Shown: piece by piece, positions 26,547 through 40,101 of the stretch
How the letters are laid out: each line of letters opens with the position of its first letter
Numbering within the stretch: the first letter of the stretch is position 1
Assembly: GCF_051401765.1 (NCBI RefSeq)
Contig: NW_027480422.1
Span: 13,224,001 to 13,288,000, forward strand
Direction of reading: 5' to 3'
From: Calliopsis andreniformis
Lineage: Eukaryota > Arthropoda > Insecta > Hymenoptera > Andrenidae
DNA: 64,000 nt
Translations under genes and position numbers: made by a program
The notes under the pieces: generated by a model
Database searches by the model: none
Seen by the model: the letters and a program-made list of their open reading frames with translations, nothing else
Told to the model about the DNA's origin: nothing

Positions 26547-29358
26547 AATAGTTAGCGACTTTGAATACAACGCCAGAAGCATAAAATAGAATAAATATGA
26601 AACAGATTTTCCATCGTATAACAGGAAAGCTGCAACCAGTGTGAAAGTACTGGTCATTTCTATGTTCCGGGTAACCTAGGCTTCACTCTAGGGCGTCGCT
26701 CCACCAGATCGAACAGCTAGGTACTTAGAATTCAACGCCAGAAGAATAAAATACATCATAACTACAACAGCTTTTCCATCGTATAAAATGAATAAGTGCA
26801 AACAGTGTGAAAGTAATGGTCATTTCTACGTTCCGGGCAACCTATGCTTCACTCTAGGGCGTTGCTCCAACAGATCGAATAGTTAGGGCCTTAGAAGTCA
26901 ACGCCCGAAGCATAAAATACAAAATAAATAGAACAGTTTTTCCATTGTATACAATGAATAATTGCAACCAGTGTGAAAGCTATGGTCATTTCTACGTTCC
27001 GTGCAACCTAGGCTTCACTCTTGTGCGTTGCTCCACCACATCGAATATCTACGGCCTTAGAAGTCAACGCCAGATGCATAAAATACAATATAGATACAAC
27101 AGTTTTTCCATCGTATAAAAGGAATAATTGCAACCAGTGTGAAAGTAATGGTCATTTCTACATTCCGGGCAACCTAGGTTTCACTCTTGGGCGTTGCTCC
27201 ACCACACCGAATAGCTACGGCCTTAGAAGTCAACTCCAGAAGCATAAAATACAATAAAAATACAACAGTTTCTCCATCGTATAAAAGGAATAATTGCAAC
27301 CAGTGTGAAAGTAATGGTAATTTCTACATTCCGGGCAACCTAGGTTTCGCTCTTGGGCGTTGCTCCACGAGATCGAACAGCTAGGGACTTAGAATTCAAA
27401 GCCAGAAGAATAAAATGCAAAATAAATAGAAAAGTTTTTCCATTCTATAAAACGAATAATTGCAACCAGTCTGAAAGTTATGGTCATTTCTACGTTACGG
27501 GCAACCTGGGCTTAACCCTAGGGCGTTGCTCCACCAGATCGAATCGCTATGGACTTAGAATTCAACGCCAGAAGAATAAAATACAACATAAGTACAACAT
27601 TTTTTCCATCATATAGAATGAATAATTGCAAACAGTGTGAAAGTAATGGTAATTTCTACGTTCCGGGCATCCTAAGCTTCACTCTAGGGCGTTGCTCCAC
27701 CAGATCGAATAGTTAGTGCCTTAGAAGTCAACGCCTGAAGCATAAAATACAATATAAATACAACAGCTTTTCATCGTATAACAGGAGTATTTGCAACCAG
27801 TGTGAAAGTAATGGTCATTTCTACGTTCCGTGCAACCTAGGCGTCACTCTAGGGCGTTGCTCCACCGCATCGAATAGTTAGGGCCTTAGAAGTCAATGCC
27901 AGAAGCATAAAATACAATATAAATACAACAGTTTTTCCACGGTATAATATGAATAATTGCAAACCGTGTGGAAGTAATGGTCATTTCTACGTTCCGGGTA
28001 ACCTAGGCTTCACTCTAGGGCGTTGCTCCACCAGATCGAATATTTAGGGCCTTAGAAGTCAGCGCCCGAAGCATAAAATACAATAAAAATGCAACAGTCT
28101 TTCCATCGTGTAACAGGAATAATTGCAACCAGAGTGAAGGTGATGGACATTTCTACGTTCCGGGCAACCTAGGCTTCACCCTAGGGCGTTGCTCCACCAG
28201 ATCGAATAGCTAGGGCCTTAGAAGTCAACGCCAGAAGCAGAAAATACAATAAAAATGCAACAGTTTTTCCATCGTATAGCATTAATAATTGCAACCAGTG
28301 TGAAAGTAATGATCATTTCGACGTTTCGGGCATTCTAGACTTAACTCTGAGGCATTGCTCCACCAGATCGAATATATAGTGCCCTAGAAGTCAACGCCAG
28401 AAGCATAAAGTACAATCAAAATCCAACACTTTGTCCATCGTATAACAGGAATAATTGCCACATGCTGGAAGGTAATGGTCATTTCTACGTTGCGGCCAAT
28501 CTAGGTTTTGCTCTAGGGCGTTGCTCCACCACATCGAATAGTTAGGGGCTTAGGAGTCAACGCCTGAAGCATAAAATACAATAAAAATACAACATTTTTT
28601 TCGTCGTATAACAGTGATAATTGCAACCAGTGTGAAAGATATGGTCATTTCTACGTTCCGGGCAACCCAGGCTTCACTCTGGGGCGTTGTTTCACCATAT
28701 CGAATAGTTAGGGCCTATGAAGTCAACGCCAGAAGCATAAAATACAATAAAAATACAACAGTTTCTCCATCGTATAAAAGGAATAATTGCAACCAGTGTG
28801 AAAGTAGTGGTCATTTCTACGTTCCGGGCAACCTAGGTTTCACTCTTAGGTGTTGCTCCACCACATCGAATAGTTACGGCCTATGAAGTCAACGCCAGAT
28901 GCATAAAATACAAAATAAATGGATCAGTTTTTCCATTGTATAAAACGAATAATTGCAACCAGTGTGAAAGTTATGGTCATTTCTACGTTACGGGCAACCT
29001 GGGCTTAACCCTAGGGCGTTGCTCCACCAGATCGAATAGCTAGGGACTTAGAATTCAACGCCAGAAGAATAAAATACAACATAAGTACAACATTTTTTCC
29101 ATCATATAGAATGAATAATTGCAAACAGTGTGAAAGTAATGGTCATTTCTACGTTCCGGGCATCCTAAGCTTCACTCTAGGGCGTTGCTCCACCAGATCG
29201 AATAGTTAGTGCCTTAGAAGTCAAAGCCCGAAGCATAAAATACAACATAAGTACAACAGTTTTTCCATCCTATACAATGAATAATTGCAAACAGTGTGAA
29301 AGGAATGGTCATTTCTACGTTACGGGCATCCTAGGCTTCACTCTAGGGCGTTGCTCCT
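26547..29358 (+). repeat. 17-monomer block, copy 1 (33-mer spacing, 5,475 bp)
   Basis: This aligns with 32,022-34,832 at offset 5,475, changing to 5,474 after a 1-bp loss at about 33,053 in the partner. Shared markers include CTTGTGCGTTGC, GAATATCTACGG, CCAGTCTGAAAG, GAATCGCTATGG, TAGCATTAATAATTGC and CACTTTGTCC. One monomer (about 27,830-27,975) does not match its partner and looks like a replacement patch, listed separately. The homology ends at CTCCTCCACATCG (about 29,358). Confidence 0.88.
27862..28027 (+). repeat. Single foreign-type monomer inside a left-domain block
   Basis: The partner block has an AAAACAAATAGAAC / CGAATAATTGCAACC monomer at this position. This copy instead has AGTCAATGCCAGAAGC, CCACGGTATAATATGAATAA and GTGTGGAAGTAATGG. 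That combination is otherwise seen only in the right domain (near 54,156, 56,485 and 62,976, with a close variant near 54,820). Length is 166 bp and the block offset is the same on both sides, so the monomer was replaced rather than inserted. It differs from the 54-kb monomer by only a few bases. Confidence 0.8.
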
Positions 29359-32021
29359 CCACATCGAATAGTTAGGGCCTTAGAAGCCAACGCCCGAAGC
29401 ATAAAATACAAAACAAATAGAACAGTTTTTCCATTGTATAAAACGAATAATTGCAACCAGTGTGAAAGCTATGGTCATTTCTGCGTTCCGGGTAACCTAG
29501 GCTTCACCCTAGGGCGTTGCTCCACCAGATCGAATAGTTAGGGCCTTAGAAGTCAGCGCCCGAAGCATAAAATATAATAAAGTTACAACAGTTTTTCCTT
29601 CGCATAACTGGAATAATTGCAACCAGTGTGAAGGATATGGTCATTTCTACGTTCCGGGCAGCCTAGGTTTCGCTCTAGGGCGTTGCTCCACCAGATCCAA
29701 TAGCTAGGGACTTAGAATTCAACGCCAGGAGCATAAAATACAATAAAAATACAACAGTTTTTCCATCGAATAAAAGGAATAATTGCAACCAGTGTGAAAG
29801 TAATGGTCATTACTACGTTCCGGGCAACCTAGGTTTCACTCTTGGGCGTTGCTCCACCACATCGAATTGCTACGGCCTTAGAAGTCAACTCCAGAAGCAT
29901 AAAATACAATATAAATAAAACAGATTTTCCATCGTATAAAATGAATGTTTGCAAACAGTGTGAAAGTTATGGTCATTTCTACGTTCCGGGCAACCTAGGC
30001 TTAACTCTCGGGCGTTGCTCCACCACATCGAATAGCTACGGCCTTAGAAGTCAACGCCAGAGTCATAAAATACTATATAAATACACCAGCTATTCCATTG
30101 TATAAAGCGAGTAATTGCAACCAGTGTGAAAGTCATGGACATTTCTACGTTCCGGGCAACCTAGGCTTCACTCTAGGGCGTTGCTCCACCAGATCGAATA
30201 GATAGGGCCTTAGAAATCAGCGCCCCAAGCATAAAATATAATAAAGTTACAACAGTTTTTCCTTCGCATAACTGGAATAATTGCAACCAGTGTGAAAGAT
30301 ATGGTCATTTCTACGTTCCGGGCAGCCTACGTTTCGCTCTAGGGCGTTGCTCCACCAGATCCAATAGCTAGGGACTTAGAATTCAACGCCAGGAGCATAA
30401 AATACAATAAAAATACAACAGTTTTTCCATCGAATAAAAGGAATAATTGCAACCAGTGTGAAAGTAATGGTCATTACTACGTTCCGGGCAACCTAGGTTT
30501 CACTCTTGGGCGTCGCTCCACCAGATAGAACAGCTAGGTACTTAGAATTCAACGCCAGAAGAATAAAATACAACATAACTACAACAGCTTTTCCATCGTA
30601 TAAAATGTATAATTGCAAGCAGTGTGAAGGTAATGGTCATTTCTACGTTACGGGCAACCTAGGCTCAACTCTAGAGCGTTGCTTCACCAGATCGAATAGT
30701 TAGCGACTTTGAATACAACGCCAGAAGCATTAAATACAATAAAAATGCAACAGTTTTTCCATCGTAGAACAGGAATAACTGCAACCTGTGTGAAAGTACA
30801 GGTCATTTCTACGTTCCGGGTAACCTAGGCTTCACTCTAGGGCGTTGCTCCACCAGATCGAATAGCTAGGGACTTAGAACTCAGCGCCAGAAGAATAAAA
30901 TACAACATAAGTACAACTGTTTTTCCATCGTATAAAATGAATAATTGCAACCAGTGTGAAAGAGATGGTCATTTCTACGTTCCGCGCAACGTAGGCTTCA
31001 CTCTAGGGCGTTGCTCCACCACATCGAATAGCTACGGCCTTAGCAGTCAACGCCAGAAGCATAAAATACAATATAGATACAACAGTTTTTCCACCGTATA
31101 ACAGGAATAATTGCAACCAGATTGAATGTAACGGTCATTTCTACGTTCCGTGCAACCTAGGCTTCACTCTTGGGCGTTGCTCCACCAGATCGAATATTTA
31201 GGGCCTTAGAAGTCAGCGCCCGAAGCATAAAATATAATAAAGTTGCAACAGTTATTCCTTCGCATAACTGGAATAAATGCAACCAGTGTGAATGTAATGG
31301 TTATTTCTACGTTCCGGGCGACCTAGGCCTCACTCTAGGGCGTTGCGCCACCAGATCGAATAGTTAGGGGCATTGAATACAACGCCAGGAGCATAAAATA
31401 CAATAAAAATGTAACAGTTTTTCCATTGTATAAAAGGAATAATTGCAACCAGTGTGAAAGTAATGGTCATTACTACGTTCCGGGCAACCTAGGTTTCACT
31501 CTTGGGCGTTGCTCCACCACATCGAATTGCTGCGGCCTTAGAAGTCAGCTCCAGAAGCATAAAATACAATAAAAATGCTACAGTTTTTCCATCGTATAAC
31601 AGGAAAGCTGCAACCAGTGTGAAAGTACTGGTCATTTCTATGTTCCGGGTAACCTAGGCTTCACTCTCGGGCGTTGCTCCACCACATCGAATAGCTACGG
31701 CCTTAGAAGTCAACGCCAGAGTCATAAAATACTATATAAATACACCAGCTATTCCATTGTATAAAACGAGTAATTGCAACCAGTGTGAAAGTCATGGACA
31801 TTTCTACGTTCCGGGCAACCTAGGCTTCACTCTAGGGCGTTGCTCCACCAGATCGAATAGTTAGGGCCTTAGAAGTCAGCGCCCGAAGCATAAAATATAA
31901 TAAAGTTACAACAGTTTTTCCTTCGCATAACTGGAATAATTGCAACCAGTGTGAAAGATATGGTCATGTCTACGTTCCGGGCAACCTAGGCTTAACTCCA
32001 GGGCGCTGCTCCACGAGATCG
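29359..32021 (+). repeat. Spacer block of type-D and 13-mer-type monomers
   Basis: From 29,359 to about 29,990 the sequence matches the 13-mer units (for example 38,970-39,600, offset 9,611), including TCTGCGTTCCGGG. About 29,990-30,500 matches 24,850-25,360 (offset 5,143). From about 30,512 to 31,350 it matches 25,700-26,540 (offset 4,812). The drop of 331 bp is a loss of two monomers. About 31,360-32,021 contains four further monomers of mixed type-D origin. Confidence 0.75.
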
Positions 32022-34832
32022 AATAGTTAGCGACTTTGAATACAACGCCAGAAGCATAAAATAGAATAAATATGAAACAGATTTTCCATCGTATAACAGG
32101 AAAGCTGCAACCAGTGTGAAAGTACTGGTCATTTCTATGTTCCGGGTAACCTAGGCTTCACTCTAGGGCGTCGCTCCACCAGATCGAACAGCTAGGTACT
32201 TAGAATTCAACGCCAGAAGAATAAAATACAACATAACTACAACAGCTTTTCCATCGTATAAAATGAATAAGTGCAAACAGTGTGAAAGTAATGGTCATTT
32301 CTACGTTCCGGGCAACCTATGCTTCACTCTAGGGCGTTGCTCCAACAGATCGAATAGTTAGGGCCTTAGAAGTCAACGCCCGAAGCATAAAATACAAAAT
32401 AAATAGAACAGTTTTTCCATTGTATACAATGAATAATTGCAACCAGTGTGAAAGCTATGGTCATTTCTACGTTCCGTGCAACCTAGGCTTCACTCTTGTG
32501 CGTTGCTCCACCACATCGAATATCTACGGCCTTAGAAGTCAACGCCAGATGCATAAAATACAATATAGATACAACAGTTTTTCCATCGTATAAAAGGAAT
32601 AATTGCAACCAGTGTGAAAGTAATGGTCATTTCTACATTCCGGGCAACCTAGGTTTCACTCTTGGGCGTTGCTCCACCACACCGAATAGCTACGGCCTTA
32701 GAAGTCAACTCCAGAAGCATAAAATACAATAAAAATACAACAGTTTCTCCATCGTATAAAAGGAATAATTGCAACCAGTGTGAAAGTAATGGTAATTTCT
32801 ACATTCCGGGCAACCTAGGTTTCGCTCTTGGGCGTTGCTCCACGAGATCGAACAGCTAGGGACTTAGAATTCAAAGCCAGAAGAATAAAATGCAAAATAA
32901 ATAGAACAGTTTTTCCATTGTATAAAACGAATAATTGCAACCAGTCTGAAAGTTATGGTCATTTCTACGTTACGGGCAACCTGGGCTTAACCCTAGGGCG
33001 TTGCTCCACCAGATCGAATCGCTATGGACTTAGAATTCAACGCCAGAAGAATAAATACAACATAAGTACAACATTTTTTCCATCATATAGAATGAATAAT
33101 TGCAAACAGTGTGAAAGTAATGGTAATTTCTACGTTCCGGGCATCCTAAGCTTCACTCTAGGGCGTTGCTCCACCAGATCGAATAGTTAGTGCCTTAGAA
33201 GTCAACGCCTGAAGCATAAAATACAATATAAATACAACAGCTTTTCATCGTATAACAGGAGTATTTGCAACCAGTGTGAAAGTAATGGTCATTTCTACGT
33301 TCCGGGCAACCTAGGCTTCACACTAGGGCGTTGCTCCACCAGATCGAATAGTTAGGGCCTTAGAAGCCAACGCCCGAAGCATAAAATACAAAACAAATAG
33401 AACAGTTTTTCCATTGTATAAAACGAATAATTGCAACCAGTGTGAAAGCTATGGTCATTTCTACGTTCCGGGTAACCTAGGCTTCACTCTAGGGCGTTGC
33501 TCCACCAGATCGAATATTTAGGGCCTTAGAAGTCAGCGCCCGAAGCATAAAATACAATAAAAATGCAACAGTCTTTCCATCGTGTAACAGGAATAATTGC
33601 AACCAGAGTGAAGGTGATGGACATTTCTACGTTCCGGGCAACCTAGGCTTCACTCTAGGGCGTTTCTCCACCAGATCGAATAGCTAGGGCCTTAGAAGTC
33701 AACGCCAGAAGCAGAAAATACAATAAAAATGCAACAGTTTTTCCATCGTATAGCATTAATAATTGCAACCAGTGTGAAAGTAATGATCATTTCGACGTTT
33801 CGGGCATTCTAGACTTAACTCTGAGGCATTGCTCCACCAGATCGAATATATAGTGCCCTAGAAGTCAACGCCAGAAGCATAAAGTACAATCAAAATCCAA
33901 CACTTTGTCCATCGTATAACAGGAATAATTGCCACATGCTGGAAGGTAATGGTCATTTCTACGTTGCGGCCAATCTAGGTTTTGCTCTAGGGCGTTGCTC
34001 CACCACATCGAATAGTTAGGGGCTTAGGAGTCAACGCCTGAAGCATAAAATACAATAAAAATACAACATTTTTTTCGTCGTATAACAGTGATAATTGCAA
34101 CCAGTGTGAAAGATATGGTCATTTCTACGTTCCGGGCAACCCAGGCTTCACTCTGGGGCGTTGTTTCACCATATCGAATAGTTAGGGCCTATGAAGTCAA
34201 CGCCAGAAGCATAAAATACAATAAAAATACAACAGTTTCTCCATCGTATAAAAGGAATAATTGCAACCAGTGTGAAAGTAGTGGTCATTTCTACGTTCCG
34301 GGCAACCTAGGTTTCACTCTTAGGTGTTGCTCCACCACATCGAATAGTTACGGCCTATGAAGTCAACGCCAGATGCATAAAATACAAAATAAATGGATCA
34401 GTTTTTCCATTGTATAAAACGAATAATTGCAACCAGTGTGAAAGTTATGGTCATTTCTACGTTACGGGCAACCTGGGCTTAACCCTAGGGCGTTGCTCCA
34501 CCAGATCGAATAGCTAGGGACTTAGAATTCAACGCCAGAAGAATAAAATACAACATAAGTACAACATTTTTTCCATCATATAGAATGAATAATTGCAAAC
34601 AGTGTGAAAGTAATGGTCATTTCTACGTTCCGGGCATCCTAAGCTTCACTCTAGGGCGTTGCTCCACCAGATCGAATAGTTAGTGCCTTAGAAGTCAAAG
34701 CCCGAAGCATAAAATACAACATAAGTACAACAGTTTTTCCATCCTATAAAATGAATAATTGCAAACAGTGTGAAAGTAATGGTCATTTCTACGTTACGGG
34801 CATCCTAGGCTTCACTCTAGGGCGTTGCTCCA
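32022..34832 (+). repeat. 17-monomer block, copy 2 (33-mer spacing)
   Basis: This is the partner of 26,547-29,358. One base is missing at about 33,053 (AATAAATAC for AATAAAATAC). The break at about 34,832 is where GCTCCACCAGATCG here faces GCTCCTCCACATCG in copy 1. The second half also matches 9.36-10.98 kb (offset 23,887). Confidence 0.88.
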
Positions 34833-35800
34833 CCAGATCGAATAGTTAGGGCCTTGGAAGTCAACGCCAGATGCATAAAGTACAATCAAAATCCAACAGT
34901 TTGTCCAGCGTATAACAGGAATAATTGCAACATGCTTGAAGGTAATGGTCATTTCTACGTTGCGGCCAATCTAGGTTTTGCTCTAGGGCGTTGCTCCACC
35001 ACATCGAATAGTTAGGGCCTTAGGAGTCAACGCCTGAAGCATAAAATACAATAAAAATACAACATTTTTTTCATCGTATAACAGGCGATAATTGCAACCA
35101 GTGTGAAAGATATGGTCATTTCTACGTTCCGGGCAACCTAGGCTTCACTCTGGGGCGTTGTTCCACCATATCGAATAGTTAGGGCCTATGAAGTCAACGC
35201 CAGAAGCATAAAATACAATATAAATACAACAGCTTTTCCATCGTATAAAAGGAATAATTGCAACCAGTGTGTAAGTAATGGTCATTTCTACATTCCGGGC
35301 AACCTAGGTTTCACTCTTGGGCGTTGCTCCACGAGATCGAATGGTTAGGGACTTTGAATACAAGGCCAGAAGCATAAAATACAAAATAAATGGATCAGTT
35401 TTTCCATTGTACAAAACGAATAATTGCAACCAGTGTGAAAGTTATGGTCATTTCTACGTTACGGGCAACCTGGGCTTAACCCTAGGGCGTTGCTCCACCA
35501 GATCGAATAGCTAGGGACTTAGAATTCAACGCCAGAAGAATAAAATACAACATAAGTACAACATTTTTTCCATCATATAGAATGAATAATTGCAAACAGT
35601 GTGAAAGTAATGGTCATTTCTACGTTCCGGGCATCCTAAGCTTCACTCTAGGGCGTTGCTCCACCAGGTCGAATAGTTAGTGCCTTAGAAGTCAAAGCCC
35701 GAAGCATAAAATACAACATAAGTACAACAGTTTTTCCATCCTATAAAATGAATAATTGCAGACAGTGTGAAAGTAATGGTCATTTCTACGTTACGGGCAT
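34833..35800 (+). repeat. Six-monomer block shared with 11.1-12.1 kb
   Basis: This aligns with about 11,110-12,077 at offset 23,723. Just upstream the offset was 23,887, so one monomer of 164 bp, the one containing TCCTACTTAACTCTGAGG, is missing here near 34,870. Markers are ATGCTTGAAGG, AGGCGATAATTGC, GAATGGTTAGGGAC and GCAGACAGTG. Confidence 0.8.
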
Positions 35801-37945
35801 CCTAGGCTTCACCCAAGGGCGTTGCTCCGCCAGATCGAATGGTTAGGGACTAAGATGTAAACGCCATAAGCATAAAATACGATATATGTACAATAGTTTT
35901 TCCATCGTATAAAACGAATAATTGCAACCAGTGTGAAAGTAATGGCCATTTCAACGTCCCGGGCATCCTACTTAACTCTGAGGCATTGCTCCACCAGATC
36001 GAATACATAGTGCCCTAGAAGTCAACGCCAGAGGCATAAAGTACAATCAAAATCCAACAGTTTGTCCATCGTATAACAGGAATAATTGCAACATGCTTGA
36101 AGGTAATGGTCATTTCTACGTTGCGGCCAATATAGGTTTTGCTCTAGGGCGTTGCTCCACCACATCGAATAGTTAGGGCCTTAGGAGTCAACGCCTGAAG
36201 CCTAAAATACAATAAAAATACAACATTTTTTTCATCGTATAACAGGCGATAATTGCAACCAGTGTGAAAGATATGGTCACTTCTACGTTCCGGGCAACCT
36301 AGGCTTCACTCTGGGACGTTGTTCCACCATATCGAATAGTTAGGGCCTATGAAGTCAACGCCAGAAGCATAAAATACAATATAAATACAACAGCTTTTCC
36401 ATCGTATAAAAGGAATAATTGCAACCAGTGTGAAAGTAATGGTCATTTCTACATTCCGGGCAACCTAGGTTTCACTCTTGGGCGTTGCTCCACCACACCG
36501 AATAGCTACGGCCTTAGAAGTCAAGTCCAGAAGCATAAAATACAACAGTTTCTCCATCGTATAAAAGGAATAATTGCAACCAGTGTGAAAGTAATGGTAA
36601 TTTCTACGTTCCGGGCATCCTAAGCTTCACTCTAGGGCGTTGCTCCACCAGATCGAATAGTTAGTGCCTTAGAAGTCAACGCCTGAAGCATAAAATACAA
36701 CATAAGTACAATAGTTTTTCCATCCTATAAAATGAATAATTGCAAACAGTGTGAAAGTAATGGTCATTTCTACGTTACGGGCATCCTAGGCTTCACTCTA
36801 GGGCGTTGCTCCTTCACATCGAATAGTTAGGGCCTTAGAAGCCAACGCCCGAAGCATAAAATACAAAACAAATAGAACAGTTTTTCCATTGTATAAAACG
36901 AATAATTGCAACCAGTGTGAAAGCTATGGTCATTTCTGCGTTCCGGGTAACCTAGGCTTCACCCTAGGGCGTTGCTCCACCAGATCGAATAGTTAGGGCC
37001 TTAGAAGTCAGCGCCCGAAGCATAAAATATAATAAAGTTACAACAGTTTTTCCTTCGCATAACTGGAATAATTGCAACCAGTGTGAAGGATATGGTCATT
37101 TCTACGTTCCGGGCAGCCTAGGTTTCGCTCTAGGGCGTTGCTCCACCAGATCCAATAGCTAGGGACTTAGAATTCAACGCCAGGAGCATAAAATACAATA
37201 AAAATACAACAGTTTTTCCATCGAATAAAAGGAATAATTGCAACCAGTGTGAAAGTAATGGTCATTACTACGTTCCGGGCAACCTAGGTTTCACTCTTGG
37301 GCGTTGCTCCACCACATCGAATTGCTACGGCCTTAGAAGTCAACTCCAGAAGCATAAAATACAATATAAATAAAACAGATTTTCCATCGTATAAAATGAA
37401 TGTTTGCAAACAGTGTGAAAGTTATGGTCATTTCTACGTTCCGGGCAACCTAGGCTTAACTCCAGGGCGCTGCTCCACGAGATCGAATAGTTAGCGACTT
37501 TGAATACAACGCCAGAAGCATAAAATAGAATAAATATGAAACAGATTTTCCATCGTATAACAGGAAAGCTGCAACCAGTGTGAAAGTACTGGTCATTTCT
37601 ATGTTCCGGGTAACCTAGGCTTCACTCTAGGGCGTCGCTCCACCAGATCGAGCAGCTAGGTACTTAGAATTCAACGCCAGAAGAATAAAATACAACATAA
37701 CTACAACAGCTTTTCCATCGTATAAAATGAATAAGTGCAAACAGTGTGAAAGTAATGGTCATTTCTACGTTCCGGGCAACCTATGCTTCACTCTAGGGCG
37801 TTGCTCCAACAGATCGAATAGTTAGGGCCTTAGAAGTCAACGCCCGAAGCATAAAATACAAAATAAATAGAACAGTTTTTCCATTGTATACAATGAATAA
37901 TTGCAACCAGTGTGAAAGCTATGGTCATTTCTACGTTCCGTGCAA
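35801..37945 (+). repeat. 13-mer HOR, copy 1, 2,145 bp
   Basis: This is the first of three tandem copies of a 13-monomer unit. Spacing to copy 2 is 2,145 bp before position 36,540 and 2,156 bp after it, because this copy has an 11-bp deletion in one AT-rich core. It is the most distinct copy: it has GGGACTAAGATG, TTTTTCCATCG and CTCCTTCACATCG where copies 2 and 3 agree on GGGCCTAAGATG, TTTTTCAATCG and CTCCTCCACATCG. Confidence 0.9.
36490..36644 (+). repeat. Short 155-bp monomer (11-bp deletion)
   Basis: The next monomer start is only 155 bp away. The core reads AAAATACAACAG where the two other HOR copies read AAAATACAATAAAAATACAA. Eleven bases are missing between two copies of ATACAA, consistent with slippage or a microhomology-mediated deletion. 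It is the largest sub-monomer deletion I noticed in the array. Confidence 0.88.
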
Positions 37946-40101
37946 CCTAGGCTTCACCCAAGGGCGTTGCTCCGCCAGATCGAATGGTTAGGGCCTAAGA
38001 TGTAAACGCCATAAGCATAAAATACGATATATGTACAATAGTTTTTCAATCGTATAAAACGAATAATTGCAACCAGTGTGAAAGTAATGGCCATTTCAAC
38101 GTCCCGGGCATCCTACTTAACTCTGAGGCATTGCTCCACCAGATCGAATACATAGTGCCCTAGAAGTCAACGCCAGAGGCATAAAGTACAATCAAAATCC
38201 AACAGTTTGTCCATCGTATAACAGGAATAATTGCAACATGCTTGAAGGTAATGGTCATTTCTACGTTGCGGCCAATATAGGTTTTGCTCTAGGGCGTTGC
38301 TCCACCACATCGAATAGTTAGGGCCTTAGGAGTCAACGCCTGAAGCCTAAAATACAATAAAAATACAACATTTTTTTCATCGTATAACAGGCGATAATTG
38401 CAACCAGTGTGAAAGATATGGCCACTTCTACGTTCCGGGCAACCTAGGCTTCACTCTGGGACGTTGTTCCACCATATCGAATAGTTAGGGCCTATGAAGT
38501 CAACGCCAGAAGCATAAAATACAATATAAATACAACAGCTTTTCCATCGTATAAAAGGAATAATTGCAACCAGTGTGAAAGTAATGGTCATTTCTACATT
38601 CCGGGCAACCTAGGTTTCACTCTTGGGCGTTGCTCCACCACACCGAATAGCTACGGCCTTAGAAGTCAAGTCCAGAAGCATAAAATACAATAAAAATACA
38701 ACAGTTTCTCCATCGTATAAAAGGAATAATTGCAACCAGTGTGAAAGTAATGGTAATTTCTACGTTCCGGGCATCCTAAGCTTCACTCTAGGGCGTTGCT
38801 CCACCAGATCGAATAGTTAGTGCCTTAGAAGTCAACGCCTGAAGCATAAAATACAACATAAGTACAATAGTTTTTCCATCCTATAAAATGAATAATTGCA
38901 AACAGTGTGAAAGTAATGGTCATTTCTACGTTACGGGCATCCTAGGCTTCACTCTAGGGCGTTGCTCCTCCACATCGAATAGTTAGGGCCTTAGAAGCCA
39001 ACGCCCGAAGCATAAAATACAAAACAAATAGAACAGTTTTTCCATTGTATAAAACGAATAATTGCAACCAGTGTGAAAGCTATGGTCATTTCTGCGTTCC
39101 GGGTAACCTAGGCTTCACCCTAGGGCGTTGCTCCACCAGATCGAATAGTTAGGGCCTTAGAAGTCAGCGCCCGAAGCATAAAATATAATAAAGTTACAAC
39201 AGTTTTTCCTTCGCATAACTGGAATAATTGCAACCAGTGTGAAGGATATGGTCATTTCTACGTTCCGGGCAGCCTAGGTTTCGCTCTAGGGCGTTGCTCC
39301 ACCAGATCCAATAGCTAGGGACTTAGAATTCAACGCCAGGAGCATAAAATACAATAAAAATACAACAGTTTTTCCATCGAATAAAAGGAATAATTGCAAC
39401 CAGTGTGAAAGTAATGGTCATTACTACGTTCCGGGCAACCTAGGTTTCACTCTTGGGCGTTGCTCCACCACATCGAATTGCTACGGCCTTAGAAGTCAAC
39501 TCCAGAAGCATAAAATACAATATAAATAAAACAGATTTTCCATCGTATAAAATGAATGTTTGCAAACAGTGTGAAAGTTATGGTCATTTCTACGTTCCGG
39601 GCAACCTAGGCTTAACTCCAGGGCGCTGCTCCACGAGATCGAATAGTTAGCGACTTTGAATACAACGCCAGAAGCATAAAATAGAATAAATATGAAACAG
39701 ATTTTCCATCGTATAACAGGAAAGCTGCAACCAGTGTGAAAGTACTGGTCATTTCTATGTTCCGGGTAACCTAGGCTTCACTCTAGGGCGTCGCTCCACC
39801 AGATCGAGCAGCTAGGTACTTAGAATTCAACGCCAGAAGAATAAAATACAACATAACTACAACAGCTTTTCCATCGTATAAAATGAATAAGTGCAAACAG
39901 TGTGAAAGTAATGGTCATTTCTACGTTCCGGGCAACCTATGCTTCACTCTAGGGCGTTGCTCCAACAGATCGAATAGTTAGGGCCTTAGAAGTCAACGCC
40001 CGAAGCATAAAATACAAAATAAATAGAACAGTTTTTCCATTGTATACAATGAATAATTGCAACCAGTGTGAAAGCTATGGTCATTTCTACGTTCCGTGCA
40101 A
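37946..40101 (+). repeat. 13-mer HOR, copy 2, 2,156 bp
   Basis: This is a full 13-monomer unit (13 x 166 - 2). It begins in the CTTCACCCAAGGGCG segment at about 37,951 and includes the TACGATATATGTAC, CCTACTTAACTCTG, AGGCGATAATTGC, TCTGCGTTCC, AATAGAATAAATATG and CTATGCTTCAC monomers. Against copy 3 I noticed only GATATGGCCAC at 38,412 (GGTCAC in copy 3) and the changes listed for copy 3. Confidence 0.92.
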
